Origin: Rouxiella badensis | GTDB taxonomy: Bacteria > Pseudomonadota > Gammaproteobacteria > Enterobacterales > Enterobacteriaceae | NCBI GenBank assembly: GCA_026967495.1 | Contig: CP114060.1 | Location: 3,596,001-3,660,000, forward strand | DNA: 64,000 nt | Reading direction: 5' to 3' | In this document: piece by piece, positions 28,996 to 36,540 of the stretch | Position numbering within the stretch: position 1 is the stretch's first letter | How the letters are laid out: each line of letters begins with the position of its first letter | Translations under genes and position numbers: made by a program | Notes under the pieces: model-generated | Database searches by the model: none | The model's input: the letters and a program-made list of their open reading frames with translations, nothing else | What the model was told of the DNA's origin: nothing

Positions 28996-29250
28996 TTATT
29001 GCGCGGCAGAATTATCTTTTCTAGATGAAAGATAAGTGCGAAGAATTTCCGTTCTCTTTTCCTCTTCGTCCTGCCGGGCACTGAGAGCACGTCGATTGCC
29101 CAGATATGAACCGAGCGACAGAAGCGCACCAAAGATTGCGCAGAATATGTAGATCCACTGTTCAGTAGTCAGTCCAGCGGCGCTGGCGATTGCCGTTACC
29201 GAAGCCCAGTAGTGTGTCCAGAATCCGTCACTATTTTGATTCATCTTCAT
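28996..29250 (-). CDS. Holin
   Basis: 84 residues from ATG 29250, preceded by GGAGGTGGAG. One or two membrane segments (WASVTAIASAAGLTT; QWIYIFCAIFGALLSLGSYLG), then a highly charged C-terminus (ARQDEEEKRTEILRTYLSSRK). Typical of class II or III phage holins that open the inner membrane and release particles. First gene after the Q-like terminators. No endolysin or spanin gene lies next to it. Confidence 0.8.
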   Translation of the reverse strand: MKMNQNSDGFWTHYWASVTAIASAAGLTTEQWIYIFCAIFGALLSLGSYLGNRRALSARQDEEEKRTEILRTYLSSRKDNSAAQ

Positions 29251-29316
29251 GGCCTCCACCTCCAACCGGGGTTGGTCGCGTCTTAGTCATTAATAGGGTT
29301 AGAGACGGGGAACAAA

Positions 29317-29340
29317 AAAGGCCCACCGAAGTGAGCCTTT
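29317..29340 (-). terminator. Terminator upstream of the holin (tR'-like, second)
   Basis: On the minus strand AAAGGCTCAC, loop TTCG, GTGGGCCTTT followed by TTT, about 70 nt upstream of the holin start. Confidence 0.8.
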
Positions 29341-29414
29341 GCTGTTTTTCACAACGAAAGTGAAAGACCTGTTGCCTGTTCCGCCATGCCAACGAGCGGC
29401 CCGGCGCGCAAACG

Positions 29415-29443
29415 AAAAAGCCCTCGCATTGCTGCCAGGGCTT
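29415..29443 (-). terminator. Terminator upstream of the holin (tR'-like, first)
   Basis: Minus strand AAGCCCT, 12-nt loop, AGGGCTT followed by TTT; reached first by polymerase from the 29564-29592 promoter. Confidence 0.75.
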
Positions 29444-29563
29444 CTGAATTCGTTCGCTGCGGGGTTTACGTAAACGGTGTGTAACTGAATGACTTATTGC
29501 CTATTTATTACGAAAAACCCTTGCTGCCATTGTTGTTCGCTTTTATTTCCAAGCTTAGATGTA

Positions 29564-29592
29564 AATATACAGATTCATTTCTCACTTTTCAA
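29564..29592 (-). promoter_or_regulatory. Late (pR'-like) sigma70 promoter
   Basis: On the minus strand TTGAAA (29587-29592), a 17-bp spacer and TATATT (29564-29569), just downstream of the Q-like gene and upstream of two terminators and the holin/tail operon. This mirrors lambda pR'-tR'. Confidence 0.75.
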
Positions 29593-29613
29593 GGATTTTT
29601 AAATAAAAATTTC

Positions 29614-30231
29614 TTAATAGGCCACATTAGGGGTATCAGTGTTCTCTATTGTGCGTTTCATCGCAAAAAACATCTCTTCTTCAAGTATCTCTTCGCACCA
29701 TGTCACCCGCTTTCTACCCGCCTGAACGTTAAACCCGGTGTGGTAGTTGATATCTTTGGCGATATTTTGCACAGTTCGCCGTTCACAGTAACGTTTGATG
29801 GCCACGGAACGAATCGGACTGTCGCGCTTAATCTCTTTGTGCATGACCGACTCCACGAAAGCGGCGTCATCCTCTTCTTTGGCCGAGGCAAGAATATTGC
29901 TTATCGATGCGCCAGGTACCACGATTTGACGCGATCGCCTGAACAGCTCCTCGCCGCGAAGCCCTTCTTTATAAAGACCTTCAACGACCTTAATGATTCT
30001 CTCCGACTGATCCTGGCTCCATTCAGAGCGGATCATCAGTCTGCCAATCACGCTGACACAGCCGGTCGGTGCATCATCGCCGCCGAGATGTTTACCCCAT
30101 AGAGACAGCATATAGCGCGTCCATACCCGTTGCGCAGGCGTAATAGTTCTACGGCCGCGACACCAAACGCGGCGCAGATCCGCCTGTTTTAACACCATAG
30201 GTAAGGTATAAAGTGCATCTTGCTTTCTCAT
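29614..30231 (-). CDS. Q-like late antitermination protein
   Basis: About 205 residues starting MRKQDALYTLPMVLKQ at 30231 with a GGGGAAAT site (a TTG at 30243 is possible). Basic protein with VWCRGRRTITPAQRVWTRY and SEWSQDQSERIIKVVEGLYKEG, consistent with Q/DUF1133-type late regulators of lambdoid phages. Its place, last in the early operon and just before a strong promoter with tandem terminators, supports an antitermination role. Family assignment is by pattern, not alignment. Confidence 0.65.
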   Translation of the reverse strand: MRKQDALYTLPMVLKQADLRRVWCRGRRTITPAQRVWTRYMLSLWGKHLGGDDAPTGCVSVIGRLMIRSEWSQDQSERIIKVVEGLYKEGLRGEELFRRSRQIVVPGASISNILASAKEEDDAAFVESVMHKEIKRDSPIRSVAIKRYCERRTVQNIAKDINYHTGFNVQAGRKRVTWCEEILEEEMFFAMKRTIENTDTPNVAY

Positions 30232-30341
30232 ATATTTCCCCAAATATTCTAAATTTTTAGTTAATGCCTTGAGATTGAGGAGCCTTTCCGACTCCTTCTT
30301 TATCTGTAAGAGGTGACAACCGAGAACGCTGAATCACTGCA

Positions 30342-30548
30342 TCAGGTCAGTCTCCCGAGTGCGCTCTGCCAGCGAGTGCTGGACTGAGGCCGACGCCTGC
30401 GTTCTTCGAGATAGGCTGAAACGCACCATGAGAGACGGTCTGGATTAAGCTGCTTGCGGGTCTGGATATGACGGGCGTGGTACTGGAGGATTAGCTGTTC
30501 GGCTTCGTCGGTGCTGAGGTTATCGTGTAGAAACCAGCTTCGCTTCAT
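30342..30548 (-). CDS. Small phage protein (68 aa)
   Basis: Starts at 30548 (MKRSWFLHDNLSTDEAEQLI) after GGAGGCAGC; overlaps the end of the upstream HTH gene by 29 bp. Basic C-terminal half (YLEERRRRPQSSTRWQ). Not recognised; likely a helical regulatory or DNA-associated protein of the early operon. Confidence 0.6.
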   Translation of the reverse strand: MKRSWFLHDNLSTDEAEQLILQYHARHIQTRKQLNPDRLSWCVSAYLEERRRRPQSSTRWQSALGRLT

Positions 30549-30786
30549 GCTGCCTCCGACACCAATACGCACAGGTTGAAATCGGTATCCCGGTGATGGC
30601 CACAATCTGCCGATAGGACTTGCCCTCGCCCTTGAGTCTGACTACCTCGTTGACCGACGCCTGAGTGTGCTGATTGTTAGGTCCGCGGCTAAAATAGATG
30701 CCGTTGCGGCTTGCGAAAGCCATCAATGCGGCTTTGGTTCTGTTCAGAGTGTCTGCAATTTCCTGCGGAGAATACTGACCGGCCAT
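30520..30786 (-). CDS. Helix-turn-helix phage regulator (88 aa)
   Basis: Two HTH-like stretches: SPQEIADTLNRTKAALMAFA and EGKSYRQIVAITGIPISTCAYW. Looks like a small homeodomain-type DNA-binding protein as found in phage nin regions. Between NinH-like and Q-like genes; function unknown. Confidence 0.65.
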   Translation of the reverse strand: MAGQYSPQEIADTLNRTKAALMAFASRNGIYFSRGPNNQHTQASVNEVVRLKGEGKSYRQIVAITGIPISTCAYWCRRQHEAKLVSTR

Positions 30787-30827
30787 CTCTTTAATCTTCT
30801 TGATGTCGCCGGTGGTGTATTCCCGCT

Positions 30828-31022
30828 TTATAACTTTTTTACCTTGTCCCTCTGACTGATGGTCATCAGAACGCCATTAATCACGGCATGTTCCTCAGCC
30901 TTTCGGTCATTAACATATTTCTTGAGAGTTAGACGACTAACGCCCAGGATCCTCGCCAGTTGAGCCTGATTACCTCTGGTCGATACCAGAAGGTCGGGAA
31001 TTGTTTTTACGTTGATGTCCAT
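30828..31022 (-). CDS. NinH-like protein
   Basis: 64 residues, MDINVKTIPDLLVSTRGNQAQLARILGVSRLTLKKYVNDRK, closely following the lambda NinH pattern (SVKTIPDMLVE-type start, GNQ-x-EVARRL HTH). Fis-like small DNA-binding protein of unknown role in lambdoid nin regions. AAGGAG ribosome site directly after the upstream gene. Confidence 0.75.
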   Translation of the reverse strand: MDINVKTIPDLLVSTRGNQAQLARILGVSRLTLKKYVNDRKAEEHAVINGVLMTISQRDKVKKL

Positions 31023-31034
31023 ACATTGCTCCTT

Positions 31035-31193
31035 CTAGAGTTGTCGTGCCCAGCGAAGATAAATCTCAACCACTTCTTCACTGCGCCTGATAATTGCGGC
31101 ACACCGCTCTGCGGTGCTGACACGAGAGATCCAGCTACGGTCATGGTTGGAATAGATGTCGATGACCAGGAAGTCGGTAGAGGTGATTTTCAT
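31035..31193 (-). CDS. Small phage protein (52 aa)
   Basis: ATG at 31193 after AAGGGGCG; sequence begins MKITSTDFLVIDIYSNHDRS and ends YLRWARQL. 12 bp upstream of the NinH-like gene and 10 bp after the previous ORF, so in the same operon. Not recognised. Confidence 0.55.
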   Translation of the reverse strand: MKITSTDFLVIDIYSNHDRSWISRVSTAERCAAIIRRSEEVVEIYLRWARQL

Positions 31194-31203
31194 AAGGCGC
31201 CCC

Positions 31204-31386
31204 TTAGGCCATGTTTGGCTCGAAGTTCAGCGATTTTGTTGAGTACTTAACTGCGTAGTGTGAGAGTCTCTTCACGGACGGAATGCATCCATTGGCATGC
31301 TGACGGGCAATATCCTTGATAGATATCACCCTAACCCTCTGATATTCATTAATTCGCTTTGCAGCGACGTAGGACAGTACGTCCAT
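31204..31386 (-). CDS. Small early-operon protein, Cro position (60 aa)
   Basis: Start at 31386 (MDVLSYVAAKRINEYQRV) chosen because the longer open frame runs through the divergent promoter region. ISIKDIARQHANGCIPSVKRL could be a helix-turn-helix. First gene of the leftward operon opposite the repressor, the place of cro. No strong ribosome site; assignment as Cro-like is inference. Confidence 0.5.
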   Translation of the reverse strand: MDVLSYVAAKRINEYQRVRVISIKDIARQHANGCIPSVKRLSHYAVKYSTKSLNFEPNMA

Positions 31387-31458
31387 TGTGAAAAGAGCAA
31401 GATGTCTTCGGTGGCTAAGCAGTTTTGTAATTAAACGCTGAAAGCCCTTCCTTTTCGT

Positions 31459-31499
31459 ACTTTCAGTACATATTATTATTGAACTGAAAGTCTTTGCAA
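31459..31499. promoter_or_regulatory. Repressor operator and early promoter
   Basis: Inverted repeats ACTTTCAGT (31459-31467) and ACTGAAAGT (31483-31491), 24 bp centre to centre. A minus-strand promoter overlaps: TTGCAA (31494-31499), 18-bp spacer, TAATAT (31470-31475). Between the divergent repressor (31519) and early operon, so a likely PR with operator. Confidence 0.6.
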
Positions 31500-31518
31500 G
31501 TGGTTTACTATCGTACTC

Positions 31519-32199
31519 ATGGTTCAAACTGAAAAACTGCGTGAAGAATTTGCTCAGAGGCTGGCGCAGGCCTGTAAAGACGCTGGGCTTGATGAACATG
31601 GACGTGGGATAGCCTTATCCCGCGCGACAGGTTTGTCTTCAAAAGGCGTGAGCAAGTGGTTAAACGCAGAATCGTTGCCGCGCCCTGCCGTCATGGCAGA
31701 GCTGGCCAAGTTTCTCAAGGTTGACCCCGTCTGGCTGCAGCTGGGAATCATCACCGGTGAAGGCAGCAACGTGTCCAACCCAAGGCCTTACACCCGAGGT
31801 ACCCAATATCCGGTGATAAGCAAGGTCCAGGCCGGTGCCTGGAACGAAGCCATTGAGGCTTATAGCCTAAAAGATATCGACCAATGGCTTGAGTCTGACG
31901 CGCATATTCAGGGCGAGGGATTTTGGTTACTGGTTGACGGTGACTCGATGACCGCCCCCATGGGGCTCAGCATTCCTGAAGGGACCTTTGTCCTGTTTGA
32001 CACCGGCAAAGAGGCCACCAACGGCAAACTAGTGATCGCCAAACTGACCGATGCCAACGAAGCGACGTTCAAGAAGTTAGTGATAGACGGTAACCAGAAA
32101 TACCTTAAGGGGTTAAATCCCGCCTGGCCGATGGTTCCGATCAATGGCAATTGCCGCATCATTGGCGTCGCCGTCGAGACTAAGTTCAGACTGCCATAA
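31519..32199 (+). CDS. CI-like repressor, S24/LexA-type autoprotease
   Basis: 226 residues. N-terminal HTH (DEHGRGIALSRATGLSSKGVSKWLNAE), linker with an Ala-Gly cleavage site (KVQAGAWNEAI), and peptidase S24 domain with catalytic Ser in DGDSMTAP and Lys in GKLVIAKL. RecA-stimulated self-cleavage would make the region SOS-inducible. Divergent from the early operon. A terminator follows at 32229. Confidence 0.92.
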   Translation: MVQTEKLREEFAQRLAQACKDAGLDEHGRGIALSRATGLSSKGVSKWLNAESLPRPAVMAELAKFLKVDPVWLQLGIITGEGSNVSNPRPYTRGTQYPVISKVQAGAWNEAIEAYSLKDIDQWLESDAHIQGEGFWLLVDGDSMTAPMGLSIPEGTFVLFDTGKEATNGKLVIAKLTDANEATFKKLVIDGNQKYLKGLNPAWPMVPINGNCRIIGVAVETKFRLP

Positions 32200-32228
32200 T
32201 CCGCGCTATTAGATTAACGATACCGCCT

Positions 32229-32254
32229 AAACCCAGCCTTGCTGCTGGGTTTTT
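32229..32254 (+). terminator. Terminator after the repressor gene
   Basis: AAACCCAGC, loop CTTGCT, GCTGGGTTT then TT. Confidence 0.8.
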
Positions 32255-32583
32255 GTACCTGCCGTTCATTTTCATCCTCCTCCCCCGTTATTTGTTCAAC
32301 CAATGACATCAAATATTTTTGAAATAAATCTCTTTACCCCTCAACAATTTAAACCAAAAGTACGAATTTTTCATGAGATTATGTACTTTTAATTCTTGCG
32401 AAATTTGTACCAATAGTTCAATATTTATTTTCAAACCGGCCTGGAAGAACGCGACTATAGAATCCTGTGCTGCCCGCTCTTTACAACGGTGCCTGACGCA
32501 CCTACGTGGCTGAAAAGCCGATGAAACCCCGCTTGAACCTGGGCATATTGATAAATAGTGCCCGCCACATTCAGGAGACAGGT

Positions 32584-32850
32584 ATGACACGCAGAACGCC
32601 TTTTAACGGAACCGCTGCCACGCGCCGTCGCGAAGCGCGCCAACATTTACAGACGCTCGCGGTCAATGACTTCAGCAAAGAGCTGGACGTAACACCCGCG
32701 CGGCCAAGTCGGGTCGAGCTAAGCTGCAAACGCAGGCCGATCAGTCGGGTGGACAAGGCACTGTCGGTTCGTGAAACGCGCTACTACCCAAGCGGCGATA
32801 ACCTTTGCCTGCCACAGGTCGCGCTATTTGCCGTCTCGCCTCGCAAATAA
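32584..32850 (+). CDS. Hypothetical basic phage-region protein (88 aa)
   Basis: Start ATG 32584 (MTRRTPFNGTAATRRREAR) after CAGGAG. Strongly basic, no membrane segment, not recognised. First of several small plus-strand genes downstream of the repressor; they may be what is left of the phage's left operon. Confidence 0.5.
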   Translation: MTRRTPFNGTAATRRREARQHLQTLAVNDFSKELDVTPARPSRVELSCKRRPISRVDKALSVRETRYYPSGDNLCLPQVALFAVSPRK

Positions 32851-32896
32851 TGCGGTATTGCAGTCCCAGACATCCGCACAAACTTAAAAACCTTTA

Positions 32897-32918
32897 AGCC
32901 GCCTCGCGCGGTTTTTTT
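32897..32918 (+). terminator. Terminator after the 88-residue ORF
   Basis: CCGC, loop CTCGC, GCGG followed by seven Ts. Confidence 0.7.
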
Positions 32919-32959
32919 ACGCCCACATTTTACGTCGACACAATGATGAGGATGGAACT

Positions 32960-33196
32960 ATGAGTACGGACAACGGTGGTCAGGCCTTTCCCCGCCCTTA
33001 CAGCAAGGACGACTGGCTGGAGGAGCATAACTACGCGCAAGACGGTATGAGCCTACGCGATTTTCTGGCCGCGAAGGCCATGCTGGGATTGGTTATTTCC
33101 GAAGGTAGCGCCAGCGCGGCCAACGGTTACGCCGATCTGAGTACGGCATCCTATGCCCTGGCTGATGCCATGTTGGCCGAGAGGAGCAAATCATAA
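32960..33196 (+). CDS. Phage-type hypothetical protein (78 aa)
   Basis: MSTDNGGQAFPRPYSKDDWL with GMSLRDFLAAKAMLGL and a YALADAMLAERSK end: the layout of a common small phage protein of unknown function (MSxxGGxAFP...GMTLRDxFA...YxxADAMLxxR). Confidence 0.7.
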   Translation: MSTDNGGQAFPRPYSKDDWLEEHNYAQDGMSLRDFLAAKAMLGLVISEGSASAANGYADLSTASYALADAMLAERSKS

Positions 33197-33256
33197 AAGA
33201 ACATCATCGGGCCTCGTTAATACGGGGCTTAATCCCCTTTTAGAATCGAGGTTCGT

Positions 33257-33454
33257 ATGAGCAAATTCGATGATTACATGGATGAATACGTTGAGGATAT
33301 TGCCGGTATGGCAATCAAGAGAAGACACACGATGAGCCTGCCCCGCGTCGATTACATCAGAAAGATCTTTGATGAAATCTATCAACGCGGTTATGACGAG
33401 GCAATGGAAGAGACAGCATATAACAAGCAACCCAGGAGGCAGCACAATGGCTGA
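33257..33454 (+). CDS. Hypothetical protein (65 aa)
   Basis: Acidic N-terminus (MSKFDDYMDEYVEDIAG), basic C-terminus. Not recognised. Overlaps the next start by 8 bp, suggesting coupling with the zinc-finger gene. Confidence 0.5.
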   Translation: MSKFDDYMDEYVEDIAGMAIKRRHTMSLPRVDYIRKIFDEIYQRGYDEAMEETAYNKQPRRQHNG

Positions 33455-33662
33455 TATCATCGACCAAGCAATGGAAGAATTTGAACACCACCTCAACGCA
33501 GCAATCGCCAACCGAGCCAAACCTGTCCCCCCTTCGCTGATTTGTAAAAACGGCGATTGTGGGCAACCCTCGCTTAATGGCACCCGCTATTGCAGCTGCG
33601 AATGCAGAGAAGATCACGAGAAAGAAGTCTGGTCGATAAAAAATCGAAAAATATCACGCTAA
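33447..33662 (+). CDS. TraR/DksA-type C4 zinc-finger protein (71 aa)
   Basis: Start at 33447 (MADIIDQAMEEFEHHLNAAI) after AGGAGGC; the longer open frame upstream lacks a good site. N-terminal helix then a four-cysteine finger (CKNGDC...YCSCEC) as in short phage TraR/YbiI proteins, which bind RNA polymerase secondary channel. Finger spacing is slightly unusual. Confidence 0.7.
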   Translation: MADIIDQAMEEFEHHLNAAIANRAKPVPPSLICKNGDCGQPSLNGTRYCSCECREDHEKEVWSIKNRKISR

Positions 33663-33935
33663 TTGCTAGCCAAATTTTACCCGTGACCGTAAAAATGCAT
33701 TTATTTACTCACGGGTAGTTATTTTTATTTTAAAAAATTACTTCAAAGCTCGAAATTAAATAATTTAACTTATAGCGTGCAATGGGTTTTAAGATTAATT
33801 AATAAAAACCTAAGCCAAATCTCATTACCCCCGCATTACTTTGACAAAAATTGCTATCAATCGCTAATTTGTTAGGCTTTCTCAAGAATTAAGGCTAAGT
33901 TAATCCCGCTTAAAATTCATAAAAGGGATGTTTTA

Positions 33936-34145
33936 ATGAGTAAGGTTCAGGTCAAGAGCTTTAGTGAAGCTCAGGAGTTACTGTCTATCGGTGACGAAAT
34001 CGATATCGAGCTGGCGTTTGACGTTACCACCGACGAGTTTTTCACCCTCGCCAAAGAGTGGTGCTGTGAAGGAGTAAAAATTAAAAAAGGCGATAAATTC
34101 TTTATCGTATCCAGAAAAAACTTCTTTATTCCCGCAATGAGTTAA
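33936..34145 (+). CDS. Hypothetical protein (69 aa)
   Basis: MSKVQVKSFSEAQELLSIGD; acidic, with CCEGVKIKKGDKFFIVSRK. AAAAGGGA site before the ATG. AT-rich flanks on both sides. Not recognised. Confidence 0.5.
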   Translation: MSKVQVKSFSEAQELLSIGDEIDIELAFDVTTDEFFTLAKEWCCEGVKIKKGDKFFIVSRKNFFIPAMS

Positions 34146-34919
34146 TGCCTGATTGACGGCATAACTTATCTCTCTACCTCGATGATTTAACGGGCTTCAG
34201 AAAATAGCGTGAAGCCCCGACTTTGGACATTCATTTCTGCAAAAGCTTCATATCAACAACAAAAAACCGCCCAAATGAGGTTCTAAATTGCTCAATATGA
34301 ATCGCTAACCCAATAAAATACATTTTCTAGCTAATTACCCAGCCACTGAGAATTATTTAAAATAAACATTATTTTCAATAAGATGCAGCATTGAGCTAGC
34401 AAGACCCACGATCATCTCATCGCTTTTGCCGCATTTGAAGTGTTTTTTGATGAGCTGATGCAAAATACCGTTCCCCAAACAGACTAGTTATACTGAGTTA
34501 TAACTGAATGCCTCTATTTTGATTCCAAACATACCCGATAAAAGTCAATGTCAGGCGCGTTCAAAAAGAGACGTGCTTTCACAACGGCATTGTTGCCTTT
34601 AAGAGGCTGGGAAAAACGATGATTGAACTCAATATAGTTTCGCTTAACGCCATATTACAACAGGGGCTTTGAGTAGGTATTTTTAGGGGGAAATTATACG
34701 ACTATCCAAGAGGGGCTGAGATCCAAACGAAAGAGGAAAAGCTTAATAGACTAACAGTAAAAATATCACTTACCCCATTCGAGCGAAATAAGCTGCTGCG
34801 TGGTAGCAAGATACCATGGCTTATTTTTTGATAGCCAAGACGGTTTTTTGGGAAACAGCAAACATCTCGTGATGTTTAAAACACCGAGATTGTAAGATAG
34901 TTGGATAATGAATTATTTT
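34146..34919. other. AT-rich gene-free stretch
   Basis: About 770 bp with stops in all frames and no convincing start, ribosome site, repeat or RNA gene. Probably degraded accessory DNA plus the downstream region of the Arc-like gene. Confidence 0.5.
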
Positions 34920-35081
34920 TTAGACTCTTTCTTCTCTCAGACAACGAGCCAATCGCTTAAGGATTGCTGAATTGATGGAAATTCCATCCATTGCAGCCAT
35001 TCGCATAATTTCTTCTTTCATTCTTTCGGGCAAGCGAATCATAAACTGTTCACTTTTACTTTGCGTATGCAATAGGCTCAT
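34920..35081 (-). CDS. Arc-like ribbon-helix-helix repressor (53 aa)
   Basis: 53 codons from ATG 35081 to TAA 34920: SEQFMIRLPERMKEEIMRMA then GISINSAILKRLARCLREE, the beta strand and two helices of the Arc/Mnt fold (compare the P22 Arc pattern FNLRWP...NGRSVNSEIYQRV). Divergent from the gene at 35106, whose expression it likely represses, as Arc/Mnt control ant in P22. Confidence 0.75.
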   Translation of the reverse strand: MSLLHTQSKSEQFMIRLPERMKEEIMRMAAMDGISINSAILKRLARCLREERV

Positions 35082-35105
35082 ATATTTATAGCTGATCGAG
35101 CCAAA

Positions 35106-35411
35106 GTGAACGGCAGGTCAATGAATTCTGAAATATTGCAAATGATTGACGATAGCATTTCAGGTGCCTCTCAGACCGCTGAAACGGTAAAGCACTATGA
35201 TGAACACTCCAGGATCATCATCGATCAGCAAAGAAAAATGTTAGCGGATCAGAATGCGCTATCCCGTTATCTGATGGGGGAAGTGACAGCAATACTCAAA
35301 GGGCTGATGCCAGACGCTGCAATTACAGAAAAATACAAATCTGCCCTCAAAGGACTCGAGGATAATCAGGTGATTTTTGATAAACAAATGGAGAAAATCA
35401 CCCAAAGATAA
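35106..35411 (+). CDS. Hypothetical coiled-coil protein divergent from Arc-like gene
   Basis: 101 residues from GTG 35106, or 96 from ATG 35121 (MNSEILQMIDDSISGASQ). Mostly helical with heptad-like spacing (IIDQQRKMLADQNALSRYL). The start is uncertain because the 35106 GTG lies only 24 bp from the divergent Arc-like start. In P22 the arc neighbour is an antirepressor; this protein shows no similarity to it that I can see. Confidence 0.55.
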   Translation: MNGRSMNSEILQMIDDSISGASQTAETVKHYDEHSRIIIDQQRKMLADQNALSRYLMGEVTAILKGLMPDAAITEKYKSALKGLEDNQVIFDKQMEKITQR

Positions 35412-35520
35412 CCTCCGGAAATACACATCTCACAAGCGGCTAAAAACATCTCTCCTATTGACCATTAAATAAATATTACTAAGATCTTTAGGTTGAAGAG
35501 ACTGATGTTAAGGAGGCGAG

Positions 35521-35616
35521 GTGATAGGTTGGAAATTACTTGTGAGCCTGCTGGCTTTCGCGATCGTTGGACTTGCACTATTTGGCTTTATTTTTTCATT
35601 TCTGCAGATCAAGTAA
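35521..35616 (+). CDS. Small single-pass membrane protein (31 aa)
   Basis: GTG start at 35521 behind a strong AAGGAGG; MIGWKLLVSLLAFAIVGLAL then FGFIFSFLQIK. Almost wholly hydrophobic, one transmembrane helix. A terminator follows 50 bp later, so it is a complete small transcription unit. Function unknown. Confidence 0.6.
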   Translation: MIGWKLLVSLLAFAIVGLALFGFIFSFLQIK

Positions 35617-35665
35617 AGCGAGCAAACTGTATTTTTAGTCGTTGATTTACCTATTCCCTATAACA

Positions 35666-35692
35666 AAAAACCCGCTCAAAGCGGGTTTTTTT
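35666..35692 (+). terminator. Terminator after the small membrane protein gene
   Basis: AAAAACCCGC, loop TCAAA, GCGGGTTTTT and more Ts. Confidence 0.85.
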
Positions 35693-35762
35693 ATCACTGT
35701 CACTTATCTGCTCAGGCTCAGGCCTTCATCGCTATCGTAAGTGCCAGCGAAATTATCGACAA

Positions 35763-35975
35763 TTAAAGTCCGATAACATTAGCAGCAGAAGGACCCTTCG
35801 CGCCGTTCTCGATAGAGAACTCCACTTTTTGACCTTCGTCTAAAGTCTTAAAATCGCTGCTCTGGATAGCGGAGAAGTGCACGAACACGTCCTTGCTGCC
35901 ATCTTGAGGAGTGATAAAACCGAAGCCTTTCTCAGGGTTAAACCATTTTACTAAACCAGTCATTTTGTTAGACAT
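35763..35975 (-). CDS. Cold-shock protein, CspA/CspB/CspG type
   Basis: 70 residues; OB-fold RNA chaperone with RNP1 KGFGFI and RNP2 VFVHF. Start MSNKMTGLVKWF is that of the cold-inducible E. coli CspA/B/G group. AAAGGAAG ribosome site. The next gene upstream is far away (terminator at 36288), leaving room for the long 5' leader usual for this group. Lies beside phage-derived genes, as several E. coli csp genes lie in cryptic prophages. Confidence 0.9.
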   Translation of the reverse strand: MSNKMTGLVKWFNPEKGFGFITPQDGSKDVFVHFSAIQSSDFKTLDEGQKVEFSIENGAKGPSAANVIGL

Positions 35976-36287
35976 AGAGACTTCCTTTCATTTTTTTGAG
36001 CCACTTGCGTAGCGAACATGGCATGTTTTTCAGCATGTTACTTATTGGGCACTTAGGAGGAGGCTCATGAAGAAGGGTATCTAGTGATAACACTTGAAAT
36101 GAGGACTGCTTTACTAAAACTGCTTTCATAAGGTCTGTGTTACAAACCGATAACAACATAATAGACCTGGTTTGATTTATTAAGCAAGGTTTAATTTTAT
36201 TGATGTTTAAATGAGCCACCAAGGTTCCTTGAGCCAAAACATGCGTAATGGGGTGCTCCAGACCCTTATCATTGAGACATAAACAAT

Positions 36288-36318
36288 AAAAGCCCTGACC
36301 ATTGCAGTCAGGGCTTTT
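36288..36318. terminator. Strong bidirectional hairpin
   Basis: 12-bp perfect stem AAAAGCCCTGAC / GTCAGGGCTTTT with a 7-nt loop. Confidence 0.8.
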
Positions 36319-36540
36319 AAGGTACTACAGACTTAATATTTAACATTAATGGACTTAATCATTATTACTGCTAATGATACTACATTTAAATGTACACGTT
36401 TACTAAAGATAATATCGGGTATTGATTTTTACTAAAACCTCCCTAAGTTTACCGTTAAGTTTTCTAACAACCCGATGATGCAATTCAAAAATAGCATCTT
36501 AAACAAGTACACTCCCCTCGCGACATAGACTCTTGATGCG

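Larger units (their letters stand above)
12045..35411. mobile_element. Phage-derived region encoding an R-type tailocin-like particle
   Basis: Between dsbB and ycgN, where E. coli has hlyE and umuDC. The minus strand carries a complete contractile tail programme (27.7 kb sheath down to tail fibres at 12.1 kb), preceded by holin, a Q-like gene and small early genes; the plus strand carries the repressor and a few small phage-type genes. No capsid, portal, terminase, head-tail connector, integrase, replication or endolysin gene is visible on either strand. The simplest reading is a tailocin derived from a Myoviridae-like prophage by loss of the head module. A decaying prophage is the alternative, but the tail set is complete and all frameshifts look like sequencing artefacts. 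Boundaries are approximate; no att sites were found. Confidence 0.75.

Noticed and set aside
29497..30102. 201-codon plus-strand frame opposite the Q-like gene
   Set aside because: Antisense shadow: the minus frame has phage-type sequence, a ribosome site and the right context.
35968..36237. 89-codon minus-strand frame upstream of the cold-shock gene
   Set aside because: Lies in the expected long 5' leader region of a csp gene and has no convincing ribosome site or conserved features.
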